Source: Endomicrobium sp. (GTDB taxonomy: Bacteria > Elusimicrobiota > Endomicrobiia > Endomicrobiales > Endomicrobiaceae). Taken from it: a stretch of 38,777 nucleotides of DNA. The stretch's first letter is position 1. Each line of letters opens with the position of its first letter. Shown piece by piece: positions 8,271 through 16,639 of this stretch. The translations under genes were made by a program, and so were the position numbers. The stretch covers positions 1 through 38,777 of the forward strand of contig JAITOB010000012.1 in assembly GCA_031290155.1 (NCBI GenBank), given 5' to 3'. The notes under the pieces were generated by a model, which worked only from the letters and a program-made list of their open reading frames with translations, was not told where the DNA came from and did not search any database.

Positions 8271-9689
8271 ATGAAGAATTTTTTTAAACTCAAAGAAAAC
8301 AATACTACGATCTATACTGAAATAATAGCTGGTATAACAACGTTTTTTACAATGGCGTACATAATTTTTGTAAATCCTACTATTCTTTCTCTTAATCCGG
8401 GGATGCCTTGGTTTGGCATCTTTGCTGCAACAATTTTCGCTTCGGCTTTTGGAACCATAGTAATGGCATTGTTTGCAAATGTTCCTTTTGCTCTGGCTCC
8501 TGGAATGGGCGCCAATGCATTCTTTACGTTTGTGATATGCAAACAAATGGGTTTTTCATGGCAAGAAGCTTTGTTTATCGTAACAATATGTGGATTGTTT
8601 ATTATTTTAATTACCGTGACGGAACTTAGAAAAATGATTGTTAAAGCAATACCGGATTTTCTTAAAGATTCTATTAGCGGAGGAATCGGATTATTTATAG
8701 CTTATATAGGTTTCAAAAATGCTTCTTTTTTAAAGTTTCTTTCCGATTCAGGCAGCTATAACATTTTGGATAACGGAAGCATTGTCGTAAACAGCTCTGT
8801 CGTGCCGTCTTTGGTATCGTTTAACAATGTGCATGCATTGTTGGGGCTTATAGGTCTTATAATAATGTCTTTGCTTGTTATAAAAAAAGTTAAAGGTTCA
8901 ATTTTTATAGGAATAGTTGCAACTATTCTAATAGGTATTACTATGGGTGTAGTTGACCTTTCAAATGTTAAACTTTTTGATTTCCATTCTCTAGGTGCGT
9001 TAAAAGATGTTGCTTTTGCTGCTTTCAGCCAAGAAGGTATGGGATCTCTTTTTTCTGATTTGAACAAGATAATTCTTACGATAACTGCAATACTTGCTTT
9101 GTTGTTATCTGTAACTTTTGATGCTATAGGCACATTTATAGGTGCAGGCAGAGTAAGCGGAATTTTTGATACTGAAGAAGAAAAGAATCTTGCAAATAAA
9201 AAAGGCATAAATTCAAAATTTGAAAAGGCTTTGTTTTCGGACGGAATTGCCGCAGCATTCAGCGGTCTTTTCGGTACAAGCAGCGTTACGACTTATGTTG
9301 AAAGCACAGCCGGAATATCTGCAGGCGGTAGAACAGGGTTGACTTCATTGGTTGTTGCGATATTATTCTTGCTTTGTCTTCCTTTCGCATCACTTTTCAG
9401 CATAGTTCCTCCAGAAGCTACGGCACCGGCGTTGATTATAGTAGGGGTACTTATGATGTCGTCGGTCATGAAAATCAATTGGTCAGATTTGGAGCAGGCT
9501 GTTCCTGCTTTTTTGACGATAAGTATTATGGCTTTTGCTTTTAATATAAGCTACGGAATTGCCGCAGGATTTATATTCCACTGCATTATTAAACTTGCTC
9601 GCGGAAAAATAAAAGAAGTTCATCCTATCTTGGCAGGTACGGCTCTTCTGTTTTTAATTAACTTCGTTATAATTGCAATTAGAGGATAA
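8271..9689 (+). CDS. NCS2-family purine permease (AzgA/PbuG type)
   Basis: Inner-membrane nucleobase transporter of 472 residues with about 12-14 hydrophobic segments. The N-terminus (TEIIAGITTFFTMAYIIFVNP) and the ANVPFALAPGMGANAFF signature are diagnostic of the AzgA branch, which imports hypoxanthine, guanine or adenine by proton symport. SVTFDAIGTFIGAG and GTSSVTTYVES correspond to the substrate-site repeats. ATG 8271 follows TTGGAGTG (8256-8263). The 148-nt AT-rich upstream gap shows no purine-riboswitch core. Uptake of host or co-symbiont purines would fit a reduced genome. Exact substrate cannot be told from sequence. Confidence 0.92.
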   Translation: MKNFFKLKENNTTIYTEIIAGITTFFTMAYIIFVNPTILSLNPGMPWFGIFAATIFASAFGTIVMALFANVPFALAPGMGANAFFTFVICKQMGFSWQEALFIVTICGLFIILITVTELRKMIVKAIPDFLKDSISGGIGLFIAYIGFKNASFLKFLSDSGSYNILDNGSIVVNSSVVPSLVSFNNVHALLGLIGLIIMSLLVIKKVKGSIFIGIVATILIGITMGVVDLSNVKLFDFHSLGALKDVAFAAFSQEGMGSLFSDLNKIILTITAILALLLSVTFDAIGTFIGAGRVSGIFDTEEEKNLANKKGINSKFEKALFSDGIAAAFSGLFGTSSVTTYVESTAGISAGGRTGLTSLVVAILFLLCLPFASLFSIVPPEATAPALIIVGVLMMSSVMKINWSDLEQAVPAFLTISIMAFAFNISYGIAAGFIFHCIIKLARGKIKEVHPILAGTALLFLINFVIIAIRG

Positions 9690-9690
9690 A

Positions 9691-11031
9691 ATGGGTTCAC
9701 CCGTATACGACATTGCCGTAATAGGCTCGGGTCCTGGTGGTTTTTCAGCCGCTGTAATGGCTGCTCAGTTAGGTGCAAAAGTAGTTTTAATAGAGAAATC
9801 TTTCATAGGAGGAGCTTGTCTAAACTGCGGTTGTATGCCGACTAAGTTTTTATGGCAGGTGTTAAAGTTAAAACAAAAAATCCAAAAATCTTATGAATAT
9901 GGTTTTAAAGCAAATCTTGACTCTATTGTTTTTGCTGATATAGTGAACAAAAAAGATAGAAATATCGCCAATATCAGAAAAGGAATGGAGTTAATATTGG
10001 CTTCTTATTATATAGAAGTTGTTAAAGGTTTGGCATCTTTCAAAGATAAAAATACTCTTATGGTTTTAAATGCCAAGAAAACTTCAGAGATTATAGCTGA
10101 TAAAATAATTATTGCATCAGGAACAAAACCTTCTTCAACCAAAAATTTTGATTTTGATGGAAATAAAATAATCAGTTCAACGGACGCGTTGAGTCTCACG
10201 CAGATTCCCGAAACAATACTAGTTATCGGCGGTGGAGCGATAGGTATTGAGCTGTCAACTATCTTTGCAGGTTTTGGGTGTCGAGTAACTCTTGCAGAAT
10301 GTGAAGGACAATTGCTTCCAAACGAAGACAGTGAAATTTCTGAAGAAGTAAAAAAGAACTTATCAAGACAAGGAGTAGAAGTACTTACATCTTGTGTAAA
10401 TGCATTAGATAATGTTGATAAATATGAAAAAATATTGATAGTAACTGGAAGATCTCCTGTCAACGATTTTGGTGTGGATAAAGTTGGCATTAAAACTACG
10501 CCAAAAAGGTTTATAGAGACTAATGAATTTTGCCAAACAAATATAGAAAATATTTATGCTGTTGGCGATATTGCAGGTAAAAATTTGCTTGCCTACACTG
10601 CTCAAAATGAAGGTTGCATAGCCGCAGAGAATGCTGTTAAAGGTAACTCTTCGGAAATAAATAATAAAGTCATTCCCCAAGCAGTTTTTTCAATGCCTCA
10701 AAGTTCTTCTGTAAAAGTATACGATTATTTGCAGTATAAAGAAGTAGTTTTTGGTAAATTTCCATTTACTGCAAGTGGCAGAGCTTTTATTGAAGGAGAG
10801 CGTACAGGTTTTGTCAAATGCGCTGTAGATAAAGTTACTCAAAAGCCTTTGGCTTTTTGGTTAGTTGGCGCCCATGCTGACGAATTAGTAAATACTGCTT
10901 CGCAAATATTGGCAAGTGGCATAAATCATATATACAGAGAATCAATGTTTCACCCATCCCTTAGTGAAAGTTTGTTAAACGCTTATGAAGATGCTTTGGG
11001 AAAGTGTGTAGAATTACCAAAGAAATATTAA
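9691..11031 (+). CDS. lpdA: Dihydrolipoamide dehydrogenase
   Basis: FAD-dependent E3/L protein that reoxidises dihydrolipoyl groups with NAD+. ATG 9691 is chosen because it has AGAGGA (9681-9686) at proper spacing, just before the FAD-binding IAVIGSGPGG. The redox-active disulfide loop reads CLNCGCMPTK, so the two canonical cysteines are present and the position usually occupied by Val holds a third Cys. The NAD-binding VIGGGAIGIELS, the second FAD contact YAVGDIAG, and the C-terminal HPSLSE (His-Glu catalytic pair from the partner subunit) are all there; length 446 is near normal. Followed 27 nt later by gcvT, which points to the glycine cleavage system as its client. Confidence 0.94.
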   Translation: MGSPVYDIAVIGSGPGGFSAAVMAAQLGAKVVLIEKSFIGGACLNCGCMPTKFLWQVLKLKQKIQKSYEYGFKANLDSIVFADIVNKKDRNIANIRKGMELILASYYIEVVKGLASFKDKNTLMVLNAKKTSEIIADKIIIASGTKPSSTKNFDFDGNKIISSTDALSLTQIPETILVIGGGAIGIELSTIFAGFGCRVTLAECEGQLLPNEDSEISEEVKKNLSRQGVEVLTSCVNALDNVDKYEKILIVTGRSPVNDFGVDKVGIKTTPKRFIETNEFCQTNIENIYAVGDIAGKNLLAYTAQNEGCIAAENAVKGNSSEINNKVIPQAVFSMPQSSSVKVYDYLQYKEVVFGKFPFTASGRAFIEGERTGFVKCAVDKVTQKPLAFWLVGAHADELVNTASQILASGINHIYRESMFHPSLSESLLNAYEDALGKCVELPKKY

Positions 11032-11058
11032 TCTTACTATTATAAAGGAACTGAAACT

Positions 11059-12126
11059 ATGAAGAGAACGCCTTTGTACGATGAACATGAAAAACTTGGA
11101 GCAAAGTTCACGGAGTTTAGTGGTTGGGAAATGCCTGTTCAGTATACATCAATTATTGATGAGCATACTGTGGTAAGGACAAATGTCGGCATGTTTGACA
11201 CTTCTCACATGGGTACGTTTATAGTTACAGGAGAAGATTCTGAAAAGTTTTTAAACCATGTTACTCTTGGCAATATGTCTGGACTTCCGGATAAAAAAGC
11301 AAGATATTCAATGATTTTAAACGAAAATGGTGGAATAAAAGACGATATTATTGTTTATAAGTTTGGCAAAGAGTATATGATTGTCGTAAATGCAGGAAAT
11401 CTTAATAAAGATTTTGAATGGTTGAGTAAGCATATCCAGAATATTGATGTTAAAATAGAAAATATCAGCAACGATATTTCGCTACTAGCTATACAAGGTC
11501 CAAAGGCTGTTAGTATATTGCAGAGCATAGCAGATAACGATATTACAAGTATGAAATATTTTACAGTGTCAGAATTAAAGTTAAAGATTAGTGATGCTAA
11601 ATTCTGCAGAATCGCAAGAACAGGTTACACTGGCGAAGACGGTTTTGAAATTTTTATATCAAAAGATAAAGCGTCTGAACTGTGGGAAAGATTAATAAGT
11701 CTTTCAGTAAAACCGTGCGGACTGGGCTGCCGCGATACTTTAAGGCTTGAAGCTTGTATGCCTTTGCACGGACATGAAATTGACGAAAATATAAATCCTA
11801 TTGAAGCAGGATTCCAAAAAACAATAAACTGGGAGAACGATTTTATCGGTAAAAATAAACTCCTTCCTTTAAAAGACAAACCTTTAAGAAAATTAATTGC
11901 TTTTGAATGCTTGTCAGGTATTGCCAGAAATTCTAATGAGGTTTTTCTTGGCGATAAAAAAGTCGGATATGTTACAAGCGGCTCATTTTCTCCTACTTTT
12001 AAAAAAGTTATAGGCATGGCGTTAATTGACGCTGATGTTCAATCTGACAACTTAAAAGTTGTAATTCACAATAATAAAAGAAAAATTAAAATACTTCCAA
12101 AACCGTTTTATAAAAGACAAAAATAG
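11059..12126 (+). CDS. gcvT: Aminomethyltransferase, glycine cleavage system T protein
   Basis: Transfers the aminomethyl carbon from lipoylated H protein to tetrahydrofolate, releasing ammonia and 5,10-methylene-THF. The 355-residue protein has the folate-binding fold: SGWEMPVQY near the start, DTSHMGTF, NENGGIKDDIIVY with the catalytic Asp, RTGYTGEDGFEI, and GCRDTLRLEACMPLHGHEI. The C-terminal barrel is complete. ATG 11059 follows AAAGGAAC (11044-11051). lpdA is directly upstream, but no H or P protein gene is in the window; downstream is a small unknown gene and then pseudogenes. Confidence 0.95.
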   Translation: MKRTPLYDEHEKLGAKFTEFSGWEMPVQYTSIIDEHTVVRTNVGMFDTSHMGTFIVTGEDSEKFLNHVTLGNMSGLPDKKARYSMILNENGGIKDDIIVYKFGKEYMIVVNAGNLNKDFEWLSKHIQNIDVKIENISNDISLLAIQGPKAVSILQSIADNDITSMKYFTVSELKLKISDAKFCRIARTGYTGEDGFEIFISKDKASELWERLISLSVKPCGLGCRDTLRLEACMPLHGHEIDENINPIEAGFQKTINWENDFIGKNKLLPLKDKPLRKLIAFECLSGIARNSNEVFLGDKKVGYVTSGSFSPTFKKVIGMALIDADVQSDNLKVVIHNNKRKIKILPKPFYKRQK

Positions 12127-12192
12127 TCAACAATATAATCTCTAACTAAATCTATCAAGCAGATATTTTTATTTTAATGCGAGGAATGTGTT

Positions 12193-12378
12193 ATGGCGAC
12201 AGAGCGATTATTAAAGTGGAGTAAAAACGCACAGAAATTTTTTGAAGAGTCTGCAGATAAAAGTCTTGATTTAAAATTTATGTTTTCGCAAGCAAACGAA
12301 AATCAAACTGGAGATGGTTTTGAGGAATTTGTAAATTCAATAAATAAACTGAATATTAACAGAAAAATTAAAAAGTAG
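12193..12378 (+). CDS. Small hypothetical protein, 61 residues
   Basis: Not recognised. The call rests on an ATG with a well-placed GCGAGGA (12180-12186) and an open frame filling the gap after gcvT. The product is highly charged and soluble-looking, with a Lys/Arg-rich end (INRKIKK), no Cys, no signal peptide and no membrane segment. It might be a remnant of a larger gene or a real small protein; no conserved motif helps decide. Confidence 0.45.
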   Translation: MATERLLKWSKNAQKFFEESADKSLDLKFMFSQANENQTGDGFEEFVNSINKLNINRKIKK

Positions 12379-12384
12379 TTATAA

Positions 12385-12413
12385 TTGATACTACATTTCT
12401 TTATAGATATTGT
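12385..12413 (+). promoter_or_regulatory. Possible sigma-70 promoter
   Basis: TTGATA (12385-12390), a 17-nt spacer and TATTGT (12408-12413) lie in the gap before the decayed histidine kinase. The -35 matches consensus at 5 of 6 positions and the -10 at 4 of 6. In such AT-rich DNA chance matches are common. Confidence 0.3.
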
Positions 12414-12457
12414 ATTCCTGACTTCTTTCAGCATTTAGATAAAAATATTCCAACTAT

Positions 12458-13316
12458 GTGGTTTTAAATAACGAAAATACAATAAAGAAAATAAATTGCA
12501 ATGTATTACTAGAATCGTATGTAGATCAAGTTAACACTGACTTGTTTAAAGAATGGCATAAAAAGATAGTTGACGATTTTAGTGCTGTAAAGGATTTTAA
12601 AAGATTAATAACGCAAGAAGCGGAATTATTTGTTTCTAAGGGCAAAGGCTCTTTTGATGAATGTTTGAATTTTTTATTAGAAGAATATGGTTATACATGT
12701 ACATTTTTAAAAAACAGAAATATTATTTGTCCAATGCCATTTTCTAAAACCATGGTAAATTTAATTGAACGTTATAATTTAAATATTATTGATTTACCCT
12801 ATGCTCTATCAAATTATGCAAGGAAACATAGCAATGAAAGCTATATGCGTGAAATTGTGAATGAAGGAATAATATCACTTTTAAAAATATCAGATTTGAG
12901 AATTAATTTTTTCGTAATAAATAAGAATGGTAGGTAGTATATATACAAAAAATAATATTTATCAAGAAACTGTAGGAATAGTTCCTTATGCTACAGATTC
13001 TAAAGCTTGGGGAATATCTTTAGATATTATGAAAGAAAGGAAGCAAATGGTTATAGAGGAAAAGTCACCGAAAGGCAATGTCTATTTATCAGTAAAAGTG
13101 CCATTGATAGTAAAAGAAAAAGTAGAGAGAGGAATAGGGTTATCTATTAGACATAACAGATAGAAAAAAGAAAGAAGAAAGAAGATATAGAAAATAAGTT
13201 AAAGATTAAGAGAGGAAATGTACGAGAAGCAAGAGAAGTAGCACACGATATATCATCACCGATAAGTACATTAAGAGTAGTGGAATATGTATCAGAGCTT
13301 GACTCTAACTTCAAAA
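12458..13316 (+). pseudogene. PAS-domain sensor histidine kinase remnant (multiple frameshifts, ATPase domain missing)
   Basis: Three reading frames line up as one broken protein. 12458-12937 encodes about 150 residues with no recognised domain and ends RINFFVINKNG, a typical PAS opening. The frame then shifts (about 12930) and continues SIYTKN through GIVPYATDSKAW and GNVYLSVKVPL to GIGLSI near 13146. After another shift DITDRK, the standard PAS exit, appears at 13150, and after a third the frame holds a coiled linker and the phospho-acceptor H-box REVAHDISSPISTLR (about 13232-13276), where the His in AHD is the expected autophosphorylation site. Homology ends near EYVSEL (about 13305). No HATPase domain follows, so the kinase is dead. 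The 159- and 78-residue open frames here are not independent genes. Confidence 0.78.
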
Positions 13317-13327
13317 GCGGGGCTAAA

Positions 13328-14026
13328 ATGAAAAAGCTAGGTATAGTTATGTTTTTGTTTTTTGCTTCTTTAGTTTGTGCATCGGAACAAATGATTGAAA
13401 TTTCGGTTGAAGTTACCGAAATGTACGAAAACAAAGCCAGAAGTTTGGGTATGCAATTGCCAGATTCTATAAACGCGACGGAGTTTAATATTCCAGCCAT
13501 TTTGGAGTCTGGCACTTGGGGAAGAGATACAAGGTTTTCTGCGACGCTTAAAGCTTTGGAAGAAAACGGCGCTGCAAAGGTTTTATCTCAACCTAAGATT
13601 GTTACAAAATCAGGAGCTAGTGCTAATTTTATGGTCGGTGGTGAAATACCGATTGTAGCCACAGGTGTTGGTACTTCTAGCATAAAATGGAAGAAGTACG
13701 GCATTATAATGGACATTAAACCAACACTATCAAAAGATGGTAAAATTGATATTGTTATAGAACCCGAACTTTCAAGAATAGACCATTCTATACAAGTAGC
13801 AGGATATCCTGCTATCAAAAAAAGAAAAGCTTCCTCACATTTGCAAATCAAAGATGGCGACACAATGGTGCTTGCAGGTCTAATAGAAACAATGAAAACT
13901 AAAACTAGAAAAGGTATTCCTTTCTTATGCAATATTCCAGTTTTAGGAATGCTTTTTGGCGTTACGTATTATAGAGAAGAAAAAACAAATGTACTTATCT
14001 TTGTTACCACAAAACTAATAAAATGA
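13328..14026 (+). CDS. Short secretin-domain protein (type II/IV/Tad secretion family)
   Basis: A 232-residue exported protein starting at ATG 13328 with a clear signal peptide (MKKLGIVMFLFFASLVCA, cleavage probably after CASA-like ACS/E context). The rest is a secretin C-terminal domain: LSQPKIVTKSGASANFMVGGEIPI, a central VGYPA-like AGYPAIKKRKASSHLQIKDGDTMVLAGLI, then IPFLCNIPVLGMLFG and the terminal strand TNVLIFVTTKLI. Secretins form outer-membrane gates for pili or type II export. The usual N-terminal ring domains are missing, so it is far shorter than a CpaC or PilQ protein. The frame is open upstream in phase with the histidine-kinase H-box, leaving a possible longer chimera. The stop overlaps the next start (ATGA). 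Confidence 0.8.
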   Translation: MKKLGIVMFLFFASLVCASEQMIEISVEVTEMYENKARSLGMQLPDSINATEFNIPAILESGTWGRDTRFSATLKALEENGAAKVLSQPKIVTKSGASANFMVGGEIPIVATGVGTSSIKWKKYGIIMDIKPTLSKDGKIDIVIEPELSRIDHSIQVAGYPAIKKRKASSHLQIKDGDTMVLAGLIETMKTKTRKGIPFLCNIPVLGMLFGVTYYREEKTNVLIFVTTKLIK

Positions 14027-14202
14027 GAAAAAATAAAGGACAGACTTTAATGGAGTTTGTTTTTATTTTTGTTGTTTTGCTTGTAGCTACAACGGGCGTT
14101 TTAATTATGTATAAAACCTTTTGGGAAACAAAATACCAGAAGGTGTCAGCTCCTTCCAGCGCACTTGTGGGAATAATAGCAAAAGTTAATTACGTAAAAT
14201 GA
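14023..14202 (+). CDS. Prepilin-like small membrane protein (TadE/Flp-type), 59 residues
   Basis: Starts at 14023 overlapping the secretin stop by 4 nt and ends overlapping the next start by 4 nt. The product opens with a basic leader MRKNKG followed by QTLMEF and one long hydrophobic helix (about residues 12-33). Gly before the cleavage point and Glu at +5 match a type IV prepilin-peptidase site. A short polar tail follows. This is what a Flp pilin, TadE-like minor pilin or pseudopilin looks like, and the neighbours support a Tad-like pilus cluster. Which of these it is cannot be decided. Confidence 0.65.
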   Translation: MRKNKGQTLMEFVFIFVVLLVATTGVLIMYKTFWETKYQKVSAPSSALVGIIAKVNYVK

Positions 14203-14847
14203 AATCAGTTGTCTCCACATTTATTTTTCAAGTTTTTATACGATTTAATTCTTCAAGCAACAACAAAGGACAATCAATGTTGGAAGCTCTTTTTGTTGTT
14301 ATTTTTATAACAGTCATAATGTTTGCATTTATACAAATATGCATTATGGGTGTAGATGATATGATTGCAAATGAGGCAGCTTTTGTAGCTATGCGATCAT
14401 CAGCGGTTACAAAAAGTAGGGTTCGTGTTAATGAAGCTGAAAATAGGGTAAAAAACTATCTCATATTTTTATCCTGGAGTTATTTTTGGAACAAGTGGAT
14501 TTAATCCTTCAAGATTTATTCTGTCAGATAAGAAAACGGTTGAAAAATACTTTAACAAAAATGATGATTGTGGTGGTTCAGAAAGCATTGTTGGAGGTAA
14601 TGATGTTGGTAAATCTGTAACTATATGGAAAGGCAAAAAGAAGTTCAAAGATTATTCAAGAAAGAATATATCCAAAGAAACAGTAAAGATATGTTATTTT
14701 ACAAGAGTTATGTTCGGCTCTTTAGTAGCAAAAGACAATTCTTTTAAAAATAAAAGATACCAATCCTCAAGAAATAGAATGATACCGTCTCCCGATGAAA
14801 AATATTATTACAAAGCATTTCCCGGAGGGAAGAATTTTGAAAAATAA
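14199..14847 (+). pseudogene. TadE-like minor pilin with a frameshift
   Basis: The first frame (14199-14504) has a prepilin-like site G/QSMLE with Glu at +5 and a hydrophobic helix, then an extracytoplasmic segment AAFVAMRSSAVTKS typical of TadE-like proteins. After the T5 run at 14466-14470 the sense shifts by one base: the other frame continues as FYPGVIFGTSGFNPSRF without a stop for about 120 residues to TAA 14845-14847. Removing one T would restore a protein of about 215 residues. As read, it ends at 101 residues with a nonsense tail. The start overlaps the preceding gene (ATGA). Slippage or a sequence error in the T run is possible, but neighbours carry similar lesions. Confidence 0.72.
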
Positions 14848-15951
14848 CAGAGGGCAGACGCTATATTATTTTTTGATTTTTACAGTGATTCTTGTCATAA
14901 GTTGGGCTATGATGTTAAATATAGCATGTCTTATAAGGGATAGAATTAGGTTACAAAATGAAGCTGACTACATAGCTTTGTCCATTGCTACTTATAAAGC
15001 TAGAGTTTTAAATTTTTTAGGCGGAACAAATTATCTTATCGGTGAAATATTATCACTCAGCATGAACCCAAGAATCACTCAGCTTGCTTCATATTCAACG
15101 GATATTATCGGTGGTTTTCCCGCAACAATGTACCCTTCTTTTGAAAATCCTCTGTCTGATATAAAACATGAAACTTTTGGACATAAAAAAGATGACGGCG
15201 TAAGAAAAATAAAATATGTAGTGGACACTCTATTCAAAAAGCTCAAGACTTAGCTGTAAAGGGATATTGTGTATATCATTGCGGTGTATTGGCTGACGAT
15301 ATGTCTAAAGACTATAGCATATTGCTATTTCCGTCGAAACCTGAAAAGAATTTAGGTTTAAAACGGAACTCAAAAGGGATAAATTATTATTCCACTACAA
15401 ATCTTGCCTGTATTTATTTGGACGATTCAATGCATTTTCATGTTTTATCGCGAGACAAATATAAGCAAAGCAAATATTCGTGGTTTGTTGAGGGTGATAA
15501 GTTTAGCGAGCAAAAAGTTAAAGTTGTTTTTCTCAAAAAAGCAAGTAACAGTAAACCGTTGTTTTCAAAGTTTTTAGGAATACATTACCCACAAATAATG
15601 GTATTTTCAGCTGCTTCCCCATACAATGTAAAAGGTTCAATGTTTCCAAAAATGGAAGATACTTTTACAGGTGCTACGAAAACTACAATGATTTTAGTTG
15701 AAGTCGCTTCACTTGCCCAGCTTGCTTTGATGGAGAGAGCTATAGCTAATGCTTCAGCCTTTGGTCCTTGCGCAGTTCCATTTATTGTGGCAGCTGAAGC
15801 TGCTATTGCTCTCAATTATGCAGAAAGCAAAACTGCAAGTGCTAAACTGTTAAACGGAAAGGACAACCCAATAGACGCATATTTAAAAGCAAAATCAGGC
15901 GGCTGGGGTGCTCATTTAGTTCCGTATGGTAAAAACAGCGATAGAGACTAA
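14837..15951 (+). pseudogene. TadG-like pilus-assembly protein with a frameshift
   Basis: Best start is TTG 14837, spaced from a strong GGAGGG (14824-14829); the ATG at 14795 lacks one. The N-terminus KNNRGQTLYYFLIF plus a membrane helix and RIRLQNEADYIALSIAT match TadE/TadG-like proteins, although Tyr replaces the +5 Glu of a prepilin site. The frame is lost near 15229-15231 and stops at 15253. The other frame continues at once as IQKAQDLAVKGYCVYHCG and runs to 15951, through an AYAxA-like hydrophobic region rich in Ala (about 15700-15830). A restored product would be about 370 residues. Together with the upstream genes this is a decaying pilus locus. Confidence 0.7.
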
Positions 15952-15991
15952 TTAAAATCCATGACTTTGAAGTATCATTTAAATTTTTACT

Positions 15992-16020
15992 TTGAAAAAC
16001 AATATTTACAAAGTTATTAT
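15992..16020 (+). promoter_or_regulatory. Likely sigma-70 promoter for the exported small protein
   Basis: TTGAAA (15992-15997), 17-nt spacer, TATTAT (16015-16020): each box matches consensus at 5 of 6 positions with ideal spacing. Predicted start near 16027, so the hairpin at 16036 would sit almost at the 5' end of the transcript, about 195 nt before the coding start. Confidence 0.5.
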
Positions 16021-16035
16021 TATATTATATAAACA

Positions 16036-16077
16036 TTGGCTAATACCCAAGTATACCAATACAATTGGGTGAGCCAA
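16036..16077 (+). other. Hairpin at the 5' end of a leader RNA
   Basis: TTGGCT (16036-16041) pairs with AGCCAA (16072-16077); ACCCAA (16045-16050) with TTGGGT (16065-16070); GTAT (16051-16054) with ATAC (16059-16062) around the loop ACCA. Small bulges separate the stems, giving 16 base pairs in 42 nt. There is no following T run, so it is not a classical terminator. It may stabilise the mRNA or be a regulatory fold; it resembles no riboswitch I know. Confidence 0.55.
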
Positions 16078-16221
16078 CAAAGTAAGAAGGAAATTTTTAG
16101 TGTAAATGAGGTACAAAGTTTAAACAAACAATTAAAATTTAATATTTCTTTTATCACATGTAGATTGAGAAAAAAAGACGTTTTAAGAAGAAGATGGGTT
16201 AATATCGAATTGGAGAAAAAA

Positions 16222-16620
16222 ATGTCTTTGAAAGTCAATAAATCTTTAGTTTATTTATTTGTGTGTGCTTTTTGTTTTATTCTTGGAGTAGAGATATCTT
16301 ATGGTCAACCTAGACCCATTCGTAATCAACAGGATTTCATTATAAAAGAACCTTTACAGTATTCAGGTTTATACACAAATGGACCTGGCTTAAAGTATTT
16401 TGAAAATTCGCTATCAGACTTCAGTGTAATCATAGCAGAAAATGGTGGTATTCATTCAAAAGGGCAAAATAGAATATCTGGCTTTTTAGGCCCTCACAAC
16501 AAAATTTTAGAAACCAGAAGAGGATATATTGCCAATTTTACAAATGGTAGACTTATTTATGATGAGGTTACTCCTGAACAAGTAGAAGAACATTTGACAA
16601 AAATAATCTATTTATTATAG
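16222..16620 (+). CDS. Small exported protein of unknown function, 132 residues
   Basis: Not recognised. ATG 16222 is chosen over the open frame starting at 16036 because GGAGA (16212-16216) is well placed and a signal peptide begins there: basic start MSLKVNK, hydrophobic core LVYLFVCAFCFILGV, likely cleavage after ISYG. The mature part of about 103 residues is rich in Gly and Asn (NGPGLKYFENSLSDF, ENGGIHSKGQNRISGF) and has no Cys. It is intact, with its own promoter and leader hairpin, between the decayed pilus genes and infC, which suggests it is expressed. Secreted or periplasmic is inferred only from the signal peptide. Confidence 0.7.
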   Translation: MSLKVNKSLVYLFVCAFCFILGVEISYGQPRPIRNQQDFIIKEPLQYSGLYTNGPGLKYFENSLSDFSVIIAENGGIHSKGQNRISGFLGPHNKILETRRGYIANFTNGRLIYDEVTPEQVEEHLTKIIYLL

Positions 16621-16621
16621 A
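16594..16621 (+). promoter_or_regulatory. Probable promoter for infC-rpmI-rplT
   Basis: A perfect TTGACA (16594-16599) inside the 3' end of the exported-protein gene is followed after 16 nt by TATAGA (16616-16621). A TATAAT at 16628-16633 offers an alternative -10. Transcription would begin around 16630-16640, leaving a leader of about 145 nt before infC. Confidence 0.45.
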
Positions 16622-16639
16622 ATAACATATAATGAATTT

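Noticed and set aside
8756-9208. Minus-strand open frame of 150 codons
   Set aside because: It lies wholly inside the purine permease gene on the other strand, has no family features and is a coding shadow.
10008-10490. Minus-strand open frame of 160 codons
   Set aside because: Antisense to lpdA, Ser/Pro-rich as expected for a reverse-strand shadow.
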